From positions 40,877-104,876 of the forward strand of contig JBBECE010000023.1 of NCBI GenBank assembly GCA_040881985.1: a DNA stretch of 64,000 nucleotides, written 5' to 3'. Shown here one piece after another: positions 43,563-52,735 of this stretch; position 1 is the stretch's first letter; each line of letters opens with the position of its first letter. The translations under genes were made by a program, and so were the position numbers. The notes beneath the pieces are model-generated. The model did no database searches, was not told the DNA's origin, and saw nothing but the letters and a program-made list of their open reading frames with translations. Source of the DNA: JBBECE01 sp040881985 (GTDB lineage Bacteria; Pseudomonadota; Alphaproteobacteria; Rhizobiales; Devosiaceae).

Positions 43563-45395
43563 ATGCGGATCGCCTATCTTGACGGCCACCGGTTTCGGGA
43601 ATTCGTCATTGCCGGCGCCGACTGGGTCCGGTTTCGACGCGACTACATCAACTCGATCAATGTCTTCCCCGTCGCCGATGGCGACACCGGCACCAACATG
43701 GCCCTCTCGCTCTCGGCGACAGCGACGGCAGTGCGCGGCCAGCGCAGCCGGCACCTCGGGGAGATGGCGAGGATCGCGGCGGAAGCGTCGCTCTTGGGCG
43801 CCAAAGGCAATAGCGGCGTCATCATGGCGCACTGGTTTCTCGGACTTGCCGCCTCGGTCGGGGACCGTGCGCGGTTGTCGGCGACGGAAGCGGCGGGCTG
43901 CCTCACTCGCGCCACTGAGCGGGTCTATGCGGCGATGGAGCGCCCGGTCGAGGGCACCATCATCAGCGTCATGCGCGCGGTCAGCGATCACGCCAGCCTC
44001 GTTGCAGCCGGGGACGCCGATATCGCCGACCTGGCCGAGGAGGCGGTCGCCGCCGGCAGCGAGGCGTTGGCCCGCACCCCCGAACAGCTTGCGGTGCTGC
44101 GCGAGGCCCATGTGGTCGACGCCGGCGCGCAAGGCTTTGTCGATTTTCTGCAGGGGGTCGCCAGGGCGCTGCGCGGTGAACCGGTGCCGCAACAAAGCGC
44201 GGATCAGCTCGCCGAAGCCTTCGCTCATTCCGACCACAATGCCGAGGACATCAGCGAGCGATTCTGTACGGAAATCATCGTTCGCGGCCGCCGCTTCGAG
44301 GAAGCCCGGCTGAAACGCTCATTTCGCGATTTCGGCTCGTCGCTCCTGGTTGCGACGACCGGTACGGTCTTCAAGCTGCACATCCACACCAACCATCCGG
44401 ACGACGTGCTGCGTCTGGCCGGTCGCCTGGGCGAGGTCGTCGAGCGCAAGGTCGACGATATGAGGCGCCAGCGGGACGAGCGGGGCGGGGCTGGGATCAT
44501 GCCGCTGGTGCCGCTTGAGGATCAGCCCGCGCATCTCGCCGTCCTCTGCGACTCGACCGCCGATCTGCCATCCGAAATACGGGCCCGCCACGGCATCGAG
44601 CTCGTGCCGCTGCAGGTGCTCTTTGGCGACCGGGTTTTCCGCGATCAGGTCGATCTCGACACAGAAGGTTTCTATGCGCGGCTCGCCAGCGATCCGCATC
44701 ACCCGAGCACCAGCCAGCCGCCGCCGAGCGCTTTCGTCGAGGCGCTGGACCGAATCCGTAAAGACCGCGAGGCTGTGGTGCTCACCATCAGTTCGGGACT
44801 CTCCGGCACCTACAAGTCGGCGCTCGATGGCGCGCGGCTCGCCGGGCACAAGCGCATCGAGGTCTTCGACAGTGCCTGCGCGAGCCTCGGGCTCGGCATG
44901 ATGACGCTGAATGCGGCGCGCCTGGCGGAACGCGGCGCGAGCGTGGGGGAAATTCTCACTTGGCTCGAACGCTGGCGAGCCGATACGGGATTGGTTTTCA
45001 CGGTGGCGACGCTCGAATATCTGCGACGAGGGGGGCGGATCGGAGCGGCAAAGTCGCTCCTCGGGAATCTTCTCGGCGTGCGGCCGGTCCTGGCTTTCGA
45101 GGGCAACATGCTCGTTCCCATCGCGCAGGTTCGCGGGCGCGAGGAAAATTACGCGCGGATGATCGAGGAACTCGACGCGCGACTGCCGGAGCGAAGTCGC
45201 GTGCGTCTGGGTTTAGTCGAAATCGGCTCGGTGCCGGAGGTCGATCGGATCGCCGCACACCTGGCGCGGCGATGCGAGGTCATCGAGACCGTGCGCGGCA
45301 CGCCCACCGGGGTGATTGGCGCTCATGCCGGCCCGGGCGGGTGGGGTGTCTTCTATCAACTGGTGCGCGACGACGATCCACTGGCGCCGCGCTGA
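43563..45395 (+). CDS. fused DhaL-type kinase and DegV lipid-binding protein (FakA-FakB like)
   Basis: A 610-residue fusion. Residues 1-195 form a DhaL/DAK2 kinase domain with NSINVFPVADGDTGTNM and LGAKGNSGVI, the ATP/Mg-binding motifs. About 230-305 (ERFCTEIIVRGR..., KLHIHTNHPDDVL) match the FakA middle domain. About 325-605 form a DegV/FakB fatty-acid-binding domain (LCDSTADLPSEI, ISSGLSGTYKSA). In Firmicutes the kinase FakA and carrier FakB are separate proteins that phosphorylate fatty acids. The start at 43563 is chosen for GGAGG upstream; 43524 is an alternative. Nothing nearby is obviously lipid-related. Confidence 0.88.
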   Translation: MRIAYLDGHRFREFVIAGADWVRFRRDYINSINVFPVADGDTGTNMALSLSATATAVRGQRSRHLGEMARIAAEASLLGAKGNSGVIMAHWFLGLAASVGDRARLSATEAAGCLTRATERVYAAMERPVEGTIISVMRAVSDHASLVAAGDADIADLAEEAVAAGSEALARTPEQLAVLREAHVVDAGAQGFVDFLQGVARALRGEPVPQQSADQLAEAFAHSDHNAEDISERFCTEIIVRGRRFEEARLKRSFRDFGSSLLVATTGTVFKLHIHTNHPDDVLRLAGRLGEVVERKVDDMRRQRDERGGAGIMPLVPLEDQPAHLAVLCDSTADLPSEIRARHGIELVPLQVLFGDRVFRDQVDLDTEGFYARLASDPHHPSTSQPPPSAFVEALDRIRKDREAVVLTISSGLSGTYKSALDGARLAGHKRIEVFDSACASLGLGMMTLNAARLAERGASVGEILTWLERWRADTGLVFTVATLEYLRRGGRIGAAKSLLGNLLGVRPVLAFEGNMLVPIAQVRGREENYARMIEELDARLPERSRVRLGLVEIGSVPEVDRIAAHLARRCEVIETVRGTPTGVIGAHAGPGGWGVFYQLVRDDDPLAPR

Positions 45396-45454
45396 CTCGG
45401 ACAACGCCGGGAAATCGACACGCAGGCGCTATGCTACGTCCCTCCAAATTTGTC

Positions 45455-45468
45455 ATTTGTGGGACCAG
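45455..45468 (+). promoter_or_regulatory. inverted operator copy 1
   Basis: ATTTGTGGGACCAG. Its inverse copy lies at 45541-45554 with one mismatch. Both lie upstream of a FadR-type regulator gene, and the TGGTCC half resembles FadR-class sites. Confidence 0.55.
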
Positions 45469-45540
45469 TCCTGCTGCTGTGGTGATTGCAACGCCTACAA
45501 ACCGAATTGACTCCGCCTGGATCAGTCAATAATCATTCAT

Positions 45541-45554
45541 CTGGTCCTACAAAT
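45541..45554 (-). promoter_or_regulatory. inverted operator copy 2
   Basis: On the minus strand this reads ATTTGTAGGACCAG, 13 of 14 bases identical to the site at 45455-45468. The 72 bases between the copies could hold a promoter and allow looping by a regulator dimer. Confidence 0.55.
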
Positions 45555-45600
45555 AAGGCAGACTTACTGCCACGAACGGACGGGGAGGAACGGCTGCAGC

Positions 45601-46344
45601 ATGACCGTTGAAGTCTTGGGCGCGATGAAGCGAGGCGTGGCGGGGCCCGACATCAGGCCCGTCGCAACGTCGGCCGTCGAAGAGCTGGTCGCCAGCATCC
45701 GCGGCCTGATTTCGGACAAGCGTCTGGGCGTCGGGGACAGCCTGCCCTCTGAACGCGAAATGTGCGGGCGGTTCGAGACAAGCCGCAACACGGTCCGCGA
45801 GGCGATGCGGATGCTCAAGGCTTACGGGGTCGTAGATGTCCGTCCGAAGGTCGGGGCGGTGATCACCGACAATCGCATGGTCAGAGTCTTCGACCTCTTC
45901 TCATTCAACACGATCGAAATCTCGCGCAAGACCTTTGCCGACATTCAGGGTTTCCGCTGCATGGTCGAGGTCGATTCGGTCGAACGGATCATCCTCAACG
46001 CGACCGACGGAGACATCGCCGATTTGCGCTCGCTGAACCAGGCGATGGCGGAGGCCCCGAGCAAACCGGCGGCGGCGGAAGCCGATTTCTCCTTTCATCT
46101 GCGGCTGATCAGCATTCTCGACAACGAGGCGGTCAGGGAAGTCTACCGGATCATGAAGCCGGTGATCCTCAGAATCATGGAAAAGGGAAAATCGCGCCAG
46201 GACTTCGGCACAGTGACGTTCGCGCAACACGCGGCGATCGTCGACGCGCTCGAGGCGGGCGACCGCATCAACTATCAGTACGCGCTGCAATTCCATTTGC
46301 GCGCGGGGTTCGACACGTTTGGCAAACACTCGGAGGAAAACTGA
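45601..46344 (+). CDS. GntR-family regulator, FadR subfamily
   Basis: A 247-residue regulator with a winged helix-turn-helix at about 25-95 (LPSEREMCGRFETSRNTVREAMRMLKAYGVV) and an FCD domain at about 115-240. It heads a block with a ribose-type transporter and is likely its ligand-responsive controller and autoregulator, given the paired inverted sites just upstream. The Phe-rich link (VFDLFSFNTIEISRK) between domains is not something I recognise from standard members. Confidence 0.9.
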   Translation: MTVEVLGAMKRGVAGPDIRPVATSAVEELVASIRGLISDKRLGVGDSLPSEREMCGRFETSRNTVREAMRMLKAYGVVDVRPKVGAVITDNRMVRVFDLFSFNTIEISRKTFADIQGFRCMVEVDSVERIILNATDGDIADLRSLNQAMAEAPSKPAAAEADFSFHLRLISILDNEAVREVYRIMKPVILRIMEKGKSRQDFGTVTFAQHAAIVDALEAGDRINYQYALQFHLRAGFDTFGKHSEEN

Positions 46345-46431
46345 TCGCCCGACGGGGCGACCTGGACATCCGCCGGACGAAATGCACGGAGCCGGTACAG
46401 CGAAAACGCCGGCTGGCGCCGATCATGAAGA

Positions 46432-46446
46432 GCGTTCCTGGAACGC
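46432..46446. promoter_or_regulatory. perfect 15-bp palindrome before binding-protein gene
   Basis: GCGTTCC-T-GGAACGC lies 17 bases upstream of the binding-protein ATG, adjacent to its ribosome site. It may be an operator that would block transcription or a small leader structure. Confidence 0.4.
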
Positions 46447-46463
46447 AATGTGGGAGGAAGAAA

Positions 46464-47576
46464 ATGAAGGCATTAACTGTAGCGTCAGCGGCCCTTGCCG
46501 GTCTGACGATGTCGACGTCACTGACGCTGGCTGGCCCGGAGGTCGTCTCCGGTCCCGGCGCCGACCCGGCGTGCTTTGCGCCGGGCTCGGAAGACGTCAG
46601 CTACTTTCAGTGGCCCGCCACGGAAGGCCCTTACAAGATCGCGCTCGTCAACGGCTTCATCGCCAATGACTGGCGCGTACAGATGATCGCGGTGGCCAAG
46701 GCCTACGCCGAACAGCCCGATGTGGCGGCCGAACTTGAGGAGTTCAAGGTGATTTCGGTCGGTGAGGACATCGCCGCCCAGATCGCTGCTGCCAACAACT
46801 TCATCGACCAGGGCTTCGACGCGATTATCATCAACGCCAACAACACCGCCGCGTTCGGCTCCGTTGTCCGCAAGGCAAATGACGCCAACGTGGCCGTGCT
46901 GTCCTTCGACAACGTGATCGACGATCCGATGCAGATCGCCATCAACGTCGACCAGGAAGGACTTGGCCGCGCCGCTGCCGAGTTCCTGCTGTCGCAGACG
47001 GACGCCAATCCGGCGACCTTCCTGCACGTCCGCGGCCCGGCCGGCCAGCCGGTGGACATCGCACGCAATACGGGGTTCAACGCCGTACTCGCTGCATCCG
47101 GCCGGACGGTCAACGTTGTTGATGTGGTCGGCAACTGGGCACCGGGTGACGCGCAGAAGGTGACCGCGGACGCCATCGCGGCGGGCGGCGTTTTTGACGG
47201 CATGTACGTGCAGGGCGGTTCGCAAGGCGCGACCACGGCCTTGCTCGACAGCGGCCATCCGATGATCCCGATCACCGGCGAGACCGAAAATGCCTTCCGT
47301 CAGCTGTGCAACGACGAGGGCCTGACCTGTCAGTCCGGCGGTACCGGTCCGGCTCAGTCCTCGGTGACCGTCAAAACCGCGCTGGCGGTTTTGCATGGCG
47401 AGATCGTTCCGCAGCAGATCGCGCTGCCGACTTCGATCTCGTACTCGCCGTTCGTCGTAGGCACGGACGTGTTCCCCGAACTTCCCGGCAGCTTCTTTGC
47501 GGGCAACAATTTCGAAGCCTGCAACATCGGCTTCACCTCCGAGGAAATTGCTTCCCAGACCGGGGAAAACAACTAA
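46464..47576 (+). CDS. sugar ABC transporter substrate-binding protein (ribose-like family)
   Basis: A 370-residue periplasmic protein with a signal peptide (MKALTVASAALAGLTMSTSLTLA) and a type-I periplasmic binding fold (from YKIALVNGFIANDWRVQMI, about 60). It is longer than typical RbsB and has an extra N-terminal segment with cysteine (DPACFAPGSED). Further Cys at QLCNDEGLTCQ and FEACNIGF may form disulfides. A GGGAGGAAG site precedes the ATG. It is followed by a stem-loop and the ATPase gene. The ligand is unknown. Confidence 0.9.
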   Translation: MKALTVASAALAGLTMSTSLTLAGPEVVSGPGADPACFAPGSEDVSYFQWPATEGPYKIALVNGFIANDWRVQMIAVAKAYAEQPDVAAELEEFKVISVGEDIAAQIAAANNFIDQGFDAIIINANNTAAFGSVVRKANDANVAVLSFDNVIDDPMQIAINVDQEGLGRAAAEFLLSQTDANPATFLHVRGPAGQPVDIARNTGFNAVLAASGRTVNVVDVVGNWAPGDAQKVTADAIAAGGVFDGMYVQGGSQGATTALLDSGHPMIPITGETENAFRQLCNDEGLTCQSGGTGPAQSSVTVKTALAVLHGEIVPQQIALPTSISYSPFVVGTDVFPELPGSFFAGNNFEACNIGFTSEEIASQTGENN

Positions 47577-47594
47577 CCATTGCCGCATATCAGG

Positions 47595-47623
47595 CGCCGC
47601 CGGTGTTAAGCTCGCCGGCGGCG
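47595..47623 (+). other. stem-loop between binding-protein and ATPase genes
   Basis: A perfect 9-bp stem CGCCGCCGG/CCGGCGGCG with an 11-base loop, followed by TTTACC. It may attenuate downstream transcription or protect the binding-protein message. Confidence 0.6.
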
Positions 47624-47645
47624 TTTACCCCACGGGACATCACAA

Positions 47646-49211
47646 ATGGCGGATACCGGTCCTCAGCCGCTTGTGCGCATGTCCGGCGTCACCAAACACT
47701 ACGGTGGTGTTCGGGCGCTCCAGGACGTGCATTTCGAAGCGCATCGCGGGTCCATACACGCCCTTCTGGGCGAGAACGGCGCCGGCAAGTCGACGCTGAT
47801 CAAGGTCCTCTCGGGCGTCGTGCAGCTCGATGCCGGCACCATTGAGATTGACGGCAATTCGGTCCGGTTCGCCAATCCTACCGAGGCGAACGATGCGGGC
47901 ATTGCCTGCATCTACCAGGAACTTTCACTCCTGCCGGATTTGACGGTTGCGGACAACATCGGCATCGCGCGTCCGCCCCAACGGTTCGGACTGATCGATC
48001 TTCGCGCCCAGCGACGGTTGGCGGAAGCGGCTCTGGCACGCGTCGGCGGCGAGGGCATCCATCCCCAGTCGACAGTGCGCGACCTTCCGCTGTCGCGCCG
48101 GCAGATGGTCGAAATCGCCAAGGCGCTGGCGAAGGACCCCAAAATTCTTATCCTGGACGAAGCCACTTCGGCGCTGACAGCCGCGGATGTCGAGACCGTC
48201 CTCACGCTCTTGCGCCGGTTGCGCGACGAGGGCATGGCGATCATCTATATTTCGCATCGCATGCACGAAATCGCCGAACTGGCCGATACCTGCACGGTCT
48301 ATCGCAATGGACAGAACGTCGGCACGTTCAAGGCCGGCACCAAGTCGGACAACGCCATCGTCGAGATGATGATCGGGCGCGAATACGAAAGCGTATTTCC
48401 GCCCAAACCCAAAAGACAGTCGGACGCGTCGCCCGTGCTCAAGGTGCGGGATTTCGCGTGGGCGGGCGAGCTCAACGGCATCGACCTCGACGTCCGGCCG
48501 GGGGAAATCGTCGGCATCGGCGGGCTCGACGGCCAAGGCCAGAGACAACTGCTCCTCGGGCTGTTCGGAACGCTGATCGGCACGACCGGAACCGTCGAGA
48601 TCAACGGCAGGGCGGCCAAGGTTTCAAGCCCGCAGCACGCCAAGTCCGACGAACTGGGCTTGGCGCTGATTCCCGAGGACCGCAAGGGCGAGGGGCTGAT
48701 GCTTCCCATGTCGGTGCGGCAAAACCTTTCCTTCGCCGCTGTCGAGAAGGTCAGCCGGTTCGGCATTGTCGATCGGAAGGCTGAGGAGTCTGCGATCGAC
48801 GAAATAGTCCAGCTTCTCAAGATCAAATCGGACGGAATCGACGGCCCGGTAGCAGCGCTATCGGGCGGCAACCAGCAGAAGGTCGTGATCGGCAAGTGGC
48901 TGATGACCGGGCCGCGCATTATCCTTCTGAACGATCCCACACGCGGCATCGACGTTGGCACCAAGCAGGAGCTCTACCGGCTGATGCGTAGCCTCGCCGA
49001 CGAGGGCAAGGCGATGCTCTTCTATTCGACCGACTATGCCGAACTGATCGGCTGCTGCGATCGGGTTCTGGTGATGTACGGCGGAACTGTCGTGCGCTCG
49101 CTCGCCGGCGACAGGCTGACCGAGACTAATCTCGTCTCCGCAGCGCTTAACCTGCCGGAAGGCCCCAACCAGGCGACGCTGGCGCTATCGGCGCTGGAGT
49201 CTGCATTGTGA
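47646..49211 (+). CDS. sugar ABC transporter ATP-binding protein (RbsA type)
   Basis: A 521-residue double nucleotide-binding protein. The first domain carries Walker A GENGAGKST (about 41) and ILDEATSALTA, in which Ala replaces the usual Pro of DEPT. The second has GIGGLDGQGQRQLLLG and LSGGNQQKVVIGKWL (about 400) with LLNDPTRGIDVG, where Asn-Asp replaces the usual Asp-Glu of Walker B, so that site is probably non-hydrolytic. It overlaps the next permease start (GTGA). Confidence 0.94.
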   Translation: MADTGPQPLVRMSGVTKHYGGVRALQDVHFEAHRGSIHALLGENGAGKSTLIKVLSGVVQLDAGTIEIDGNSVRFANPTEANDAGIACIYQELSLLPDLTVADNIGIARPPQRFGLIDLRAQRRLAEAALARVGGEGIHPQSTVRDLPLSRRQMVEIAKALAKDPKILILDEATSALTAADVETVLTLLRRLRDEGMAIIYISHRMHEIAELADTCTVYRNGQNVGTFKAGTKSDNAIVEMMIGREYESVFPPKPKRQSDASPVLKVRDFAWAGELNGIDLDVRPGEIVGIGGLDGQGQRQLLLGLFGTLIGTTGTVEINGRAAKVSSPQHAKSDELGLALIPEDRKGEGLMLPMSVRQNLSFAAVEKVSRFGIVDRKAEESAIDEIVQLLKIKSDGIDGPVAALSGGNQQKVVIGKWLMTGPRIILLNDPTRGIDVGTKQELYRLMRSLADEGKAMLFYSTDYAELIGCCDRVLVMYGGTVVRSLAGDRLTETNLVSAALNLPEGPNQATLALSALESAL

Positions 49212-50233
49212 ACGCACAGGTCGAAGCCGCAGGAATCGAAATCCGGAAGCGCCCCGCGCGCTTCGGCATCCGGCTTTCCGCCGCTCAGCGCGGGACGCTG
49301 CTCGCGATCGTCATCTTTGCGGCAATGTTCGCAGTATACGGCTGGAAACAGTCCGTCGGCCTTACACCGAACGTCATCAACACAGCCGCCAACAAGGGCG
49401 CGCTCTTGGCGCTTGTCGCCATGGCGCAGACTCTGCCGGTGCTGACGGGCGGGCTCGACCTGTCGGTGGGCGCGATCTTCGTGCTCGCCAACTGCCTCGC
49501 CTCGTCCATCGTCGTGGGCGATCCAGTTTCTACCGCCTTCGGCGTGATCGGCGTGCTGCTGGTCGGGCTTTTGTGCGGCACCCTGAACGGCGTCATCGTC
49601 GTCTATGGCCGATTGCAGCCCCTGATCGTCACCCTGGCCACGGGAGCAGTTTATTTCGGCATCTCCCTTGCGATCAGGCCGCAGCCCGGTGGCACGGTGA
49701 ATTTCGAATTCGCAGACTTCATGACGGGCTCCACCTGGGCTGTTCCACACTCCGTTGTGCTGCTGGTGTTGGTTGTGTTGTTGATCTGGGTTCCCTACCG
49801 CCGCTCCGTCCTCGGCCGCGCGGCCTTCGCCATCGGCTCGGCAGAGCAGGCGGCGTATATGTCCGGCGTTCCGATCAACCGCGCCAAGCTGTTGGCCTAC
49901 GCCCTTTCAGGGTTTTTGGCCTCCATTGGCGGACTGCTGCTGACGGCGCTGACTTATTCGGGCGCAGCCAAGTTGGCGATCGCCAGCGACTACACGCTCA
50001 ATTCCATCGGCGCGGTCGTCATCGGGGGTACCTCGCTGTTCGGCGGCGTGGGCAGCGCGGTCGGCTCGATCTTCGGTGCCTTCGTGATGCGTACCGTCGG
50101 CGATCTCCTGATCGTGTTCGACATCAATCCAGTGCTGCAGCCGCTATTCGTCGGCATTGTGCTTCTGGTCGCAGTGACCCTCGGCTCTCTGCGCGTTCTG
50201 CGAATCAAGAACAGGCTCGACCTCTATCGGTAG
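49208..50233 (+). CDS. sugar ABC transporter permease 1 (RbsC type)
   Basis: A 341-residue membrane protein with a charged N-terminus and eight to ten helices. TGGLDLSVGAIFVL (about 80) and IGGTSLFGGVGSAVGSIFG (about 272) are family signatures. The GTG start overlaps the ATPase stop. A second, different permease follows 18 bases later, pointing to a heterodimeric channel. Confidence 0.92.
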   Translation: MNAQVEAAGIEIRKRPARFGIRLSAAQRGTLLAIVIFAAMFAVYGWKQSVGLTPNVINTAANKGALLALVAMAQTLPVLTGGLDLSVGAIFVLANCLASSIVVGDPVSTAFGVIGVLLVGLLCGTLNGVIVVYGRLQPLIVTLATGAVYFGISLAIRPQPGGTVNFEFADFMTGSTWAVPHSVVLLVLVVLLIWVPYRRSVLGRAAFAIGSAEQAAYMSGVPINRAKLLAYALSGFLASIGGLLLTALTYSGAAKLAIASDYTLNSIGAVVIGGTSLFGGVGSAVGSIFGAFVMRTVGDLLIVFDINPVLQPLFVGIVLLVAVTLGSLRVLRIKNRLDLYR

Positions 50234-50251
50234 CGGAGGAAGAACAGGCCG

Positions 50252-51247
50252 ATGAAATCAATCCTGAACCAGTTCGACCGCGCGACCATCATCGCTTTTG
50301 CCTGCATTGTCGTATTGCTGCTGATCGGTGCTCTGGCCGAACCAGCCTTCCTGTCGCCGAAATACCTGGTGCAGCAATTGCACACAGCGTCGTTCCTCGG
50401 CGTCGTGGCTACGGGTGCGATGCTCATCATCGTGCTCGGGCATATCGACTTGTCGATCCCCTGGACGATCGCGCTGGGCGGAATGATGGCAACGGGCGCC
50501 GTCGGGATACTCGGCCCAGAACTCGGTGTGGTGCTCGCGGTGCCCTTCGGCATTTTCTGCGGCGCTCTGGTAGGCGTAGTGAACGGACTGGGCGTCGCCT
50601 ATCTGCGTGCGCCGGCGATGATCTTCACCCTCGGGATGAATGCCGTCGCCCAAGGGCTGATGGTCTATCACACAGGCGGCTTCGCCCCGCAGGACCGGGG
50701 GACCGAGTTCATGCGCGAACTAGCGGTTGGCCAGCTTGTTCCGGGCGTCCCCAACCCTCTCCTGATCTGGATTGTTCTCGGCGCGGTCACCATCTTCATG
50801 CTCAACCGCACCACGCTTGGCCGGCGAATCTATGCCATCGGCAATCAGGAGCGCGCGGTGTTCCTGAGCGGCGTCGACACTCGAAGGATCATCCTGGTCT
50901 GCTTCGTGATTTCGGGCGCCTGCGCAGCGGCGACCGGCGTTCTGCTCGCCGGCTGGGCCAACCGCTCCTATCAGGCTATGGGCGACCCCTATCTTCTGCC
51001 AACAATTGCTGCGATCATTTTGGGCGGCACGAACGTGCTGGGCGGCCGCGGCAACTATCTCGGCACGGTCGCGGGCGTGATTCTCATCACCATCCTGCAG
51101 TCGATGCTTTCCGTTGTGCAGCCGCAGCGCTATTTCGCACAATTGGGGCTGGACCTGCCCGCCGATACGTTCCGGCAAGTAGTGTTCGGGCTCGTCATCA
51201 TCACCATGCTGCTCGTCTATGGCCGCACGGCGCGGATCACGTCCTGA
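50252..51247 (+). CDS. sugar ABC transporter permease 2 (RbsC type)
   Basis: A 331-residue RbsC-type permease with LGHIDLSIPWTIALGG (about 65) and LGGTNVLGGRGNYLGTVAG (about 258). Its sequence differs clearly from permease 1, so this is not a recent duplication. A GGAGGAAG site lies upstream. It is the last gene of the accessory block; its stop is only nine bases from the convergent histidine kinase stop, with no terminator visible. Confidence 0.92.
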   Translation: MKSILNQFDRATIIAFACIVVLLLIGALAEPAFLSPKYLVQQLHTASFLGVVATGAMLIIVLGHIDLSIPWTIALGGMMATGAVGILGPELGVVLAVPFGIFCGALVGVVNGLGVAYLRAPAMIFTLGMNAVAQGLMVYHTGGFAPQDRGTEFMRELAVGQLVPGVPNPLLIWIVLGAVTIFMLNRTTLGRRIYAIGNQERAVFLSGVDTRRIILVCFVISGACAAATGVLLAGWANRSYQAMGDPYLLPTIAAIILGGTNVLGGRGNYLGTVAGVILITILQSMLSVVQPQRYFAQLGLDLPADTFRQVVFGLVIITMLLVYGRTARITS

Positions 51248-51256
51248 GCGCGCCTT

Positions 51257-52735
51257 TCAACAGTTGACCGCGGCGGCAAGCGCCAGCGGCAGATCGACAA
51301 AGAAAACGGTGCCTCTGGTCTCGTCGGAGGCGAAATCGATCGTCCCGCCTTGGGCCTCGACCAGCGAGCGGGCGATGAAAAGCCCGAGCCCGACCCCGCC
51401 TTTGGGGCGGCTGTCCGACGAATCGACCTGGGTGAAGCGCTTGAAGACATGCTCGCGCAGGTCGTCGGGAATGCCGGCGCCCCGGTCGGCCACCGTCAGG
51501 CGCACCCTGCCGTCGCGCGCCTCGGCCGACACGTTCACGGTCGTGCCGAGCGGGGCGGCGGCGACCGCGTTGGCGATCAGCTTGTCGAGAACCTCGAGCA
51601 TCCGCCTTCGGTCGGCGTCGATGGCGACGTCGGGCAGGCCGGGGGCGGCGCGCACCTCGACATCGGCATCGAGCGCCATGGCACGGGCGGCGGCGACCGC
51701 TGCGGCGACGAGCTCGGCAACCGAAAAGGTCGATCGGTCGAGGTCGAGCCTGCCGTTGACCAGCAATTCGGTCTCGAGGAGGTCGTTCACCAGTTTCAGG
51801 AGATCGTGGCAGTTGCGGTTGGAAATCTCGATCATCCGCCGCGCCTGGCCGGAAAGTTCGCCCGCCGCCCCGCTTTGCAAGAGGCTGAGGGCGCCGCGCA
51901 TGGCGGTCAAGGGGGAGCGCAGTTCGTGGCGGACGGTGGCGATGAACTGGTCCTTCATTTCGTCGAGCTTGCGCATTTCGGTGACGTCGCGGGTGATCGA
52001 GACGAGGCCAACGATCTCGCGGCGGTCGTCGTGGACGGGGGCGAGGTTTGAGGAGAACCAGCGGACGCGCTCGTCCCTGGTCGTGACCTGTTCCAGCCGG
52101 TCGAGGATCGGCATGCCGGTGGTGAGAATCTGCTCCTCGATGGCCCGGGTGGCATCGGCGCGCGAAGCCGGCAGGAATTCGCCGGCGCTGCGCCCTTCGA
52201 CGAGCCGTGGCTCGCCCGCACCCAAGAGGCGGCTTTCCGCATGGTTGAGGCGCAGGTATTTGTGCTCCCGGTCCTTGATGGCGATGGCGTCGACGCTCGA
52301 GGCCATCAGCTGCTGCAGCAGCGCCTGTTCGCGCAGCACCTTGCGATTGAGGTCGGCGCTCTCGGCGGCGCGGCTGACGGTGAAATAAATGTCCTCGGCC
52401 TTCCAGGGCTTGGTCAGGTAGCCGTAAATCTTGCCTTGGTTGACGGCGTCGATGACCGCGCCGATGTCGGCGTAGCCGGTGATCAGCACGCGGCTGGCGA
52501 TCGAGAGTTCTTTGGCCTCGGCAAACAGCTGGTCGCCGGACATGCCGGGCATGCGCTGGTCGGAAACGATGACCGAGAAGTCGTCGCTGGCTCGCAGCCG
52601 TTCGAGGGCAGCGAGCGGGGAGGTTTCGGTGACGACCTGGAAATCCTCCTCGAGCAGGTCGGCGAGTGCGATGGCGACCTGGGCCTCGTCGTCGACGATC
52701 AGGACGCTTTGCTTCTTGCGGCCGCTATGCGGCAT
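51257..52735 (-). CDS. response regulator-PAS-histidine kinase hybrid
   Basis: A 492-residue soluble kinase with an N-terminal receiver (1-125, phospho-acceptor Asp59 in VSDQRMPGMSG), a PAS domain (about 140-245), HisKA with the phospho-His in TVRHELRSPLT, and a HATPase domain ending about 485 (DRGAGIPDD, GGVGLGLFIA). The receiver-first layout suggests input by phosphotransfer from another kinase. The ATG at 52735 lies inside the end of the upstream kinase gene (11-base overlap) after GGGAG. The last gene of the chemosensory operon; no output regulator is adjacent. Confidence 0.92.
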   Translation of the reverse strand: MPHSGRKKQSVLIVDDEAQVAIALADLLEEDFQVVTETSPLAALERLRASDDFSVIVSDQRMPGMSGDQLFAEAKELSIASRVLITGYADIGAVIDAVNQGKIYGYLTKPWKAEDIYFTVSRAAESADLNRKVLREQALLQQLMASSVDAIAIKDREHKYLRLNHAESRLLGAGEPRLVEGRSAGEFLPASRADATRAIEEQILTTGMPILDRLEQVTTRDERVRWFSSNLAPVHDDRREIVGLVSITRDVTEMRKLDEMKDQFIATVRHELRSPLTAMRGALSLLQSGAAGELSGQARRMIEISNRNCHDLLKLVNDLLETELLVNGRLDLDRSTFSVAELVAAAVAAARAMALDADVEVRAAPGLPDVAIDADRRRMLEVLDKLIANAVAAAPLGTTVNVSAEARDGRVRLTVADRGAGIPDDLREHVFKRFTQVDSSDSRPKGGVGLGLFIARSLVEAQGGTIDFASDETRGTVFFVDLPLALAAAVNC

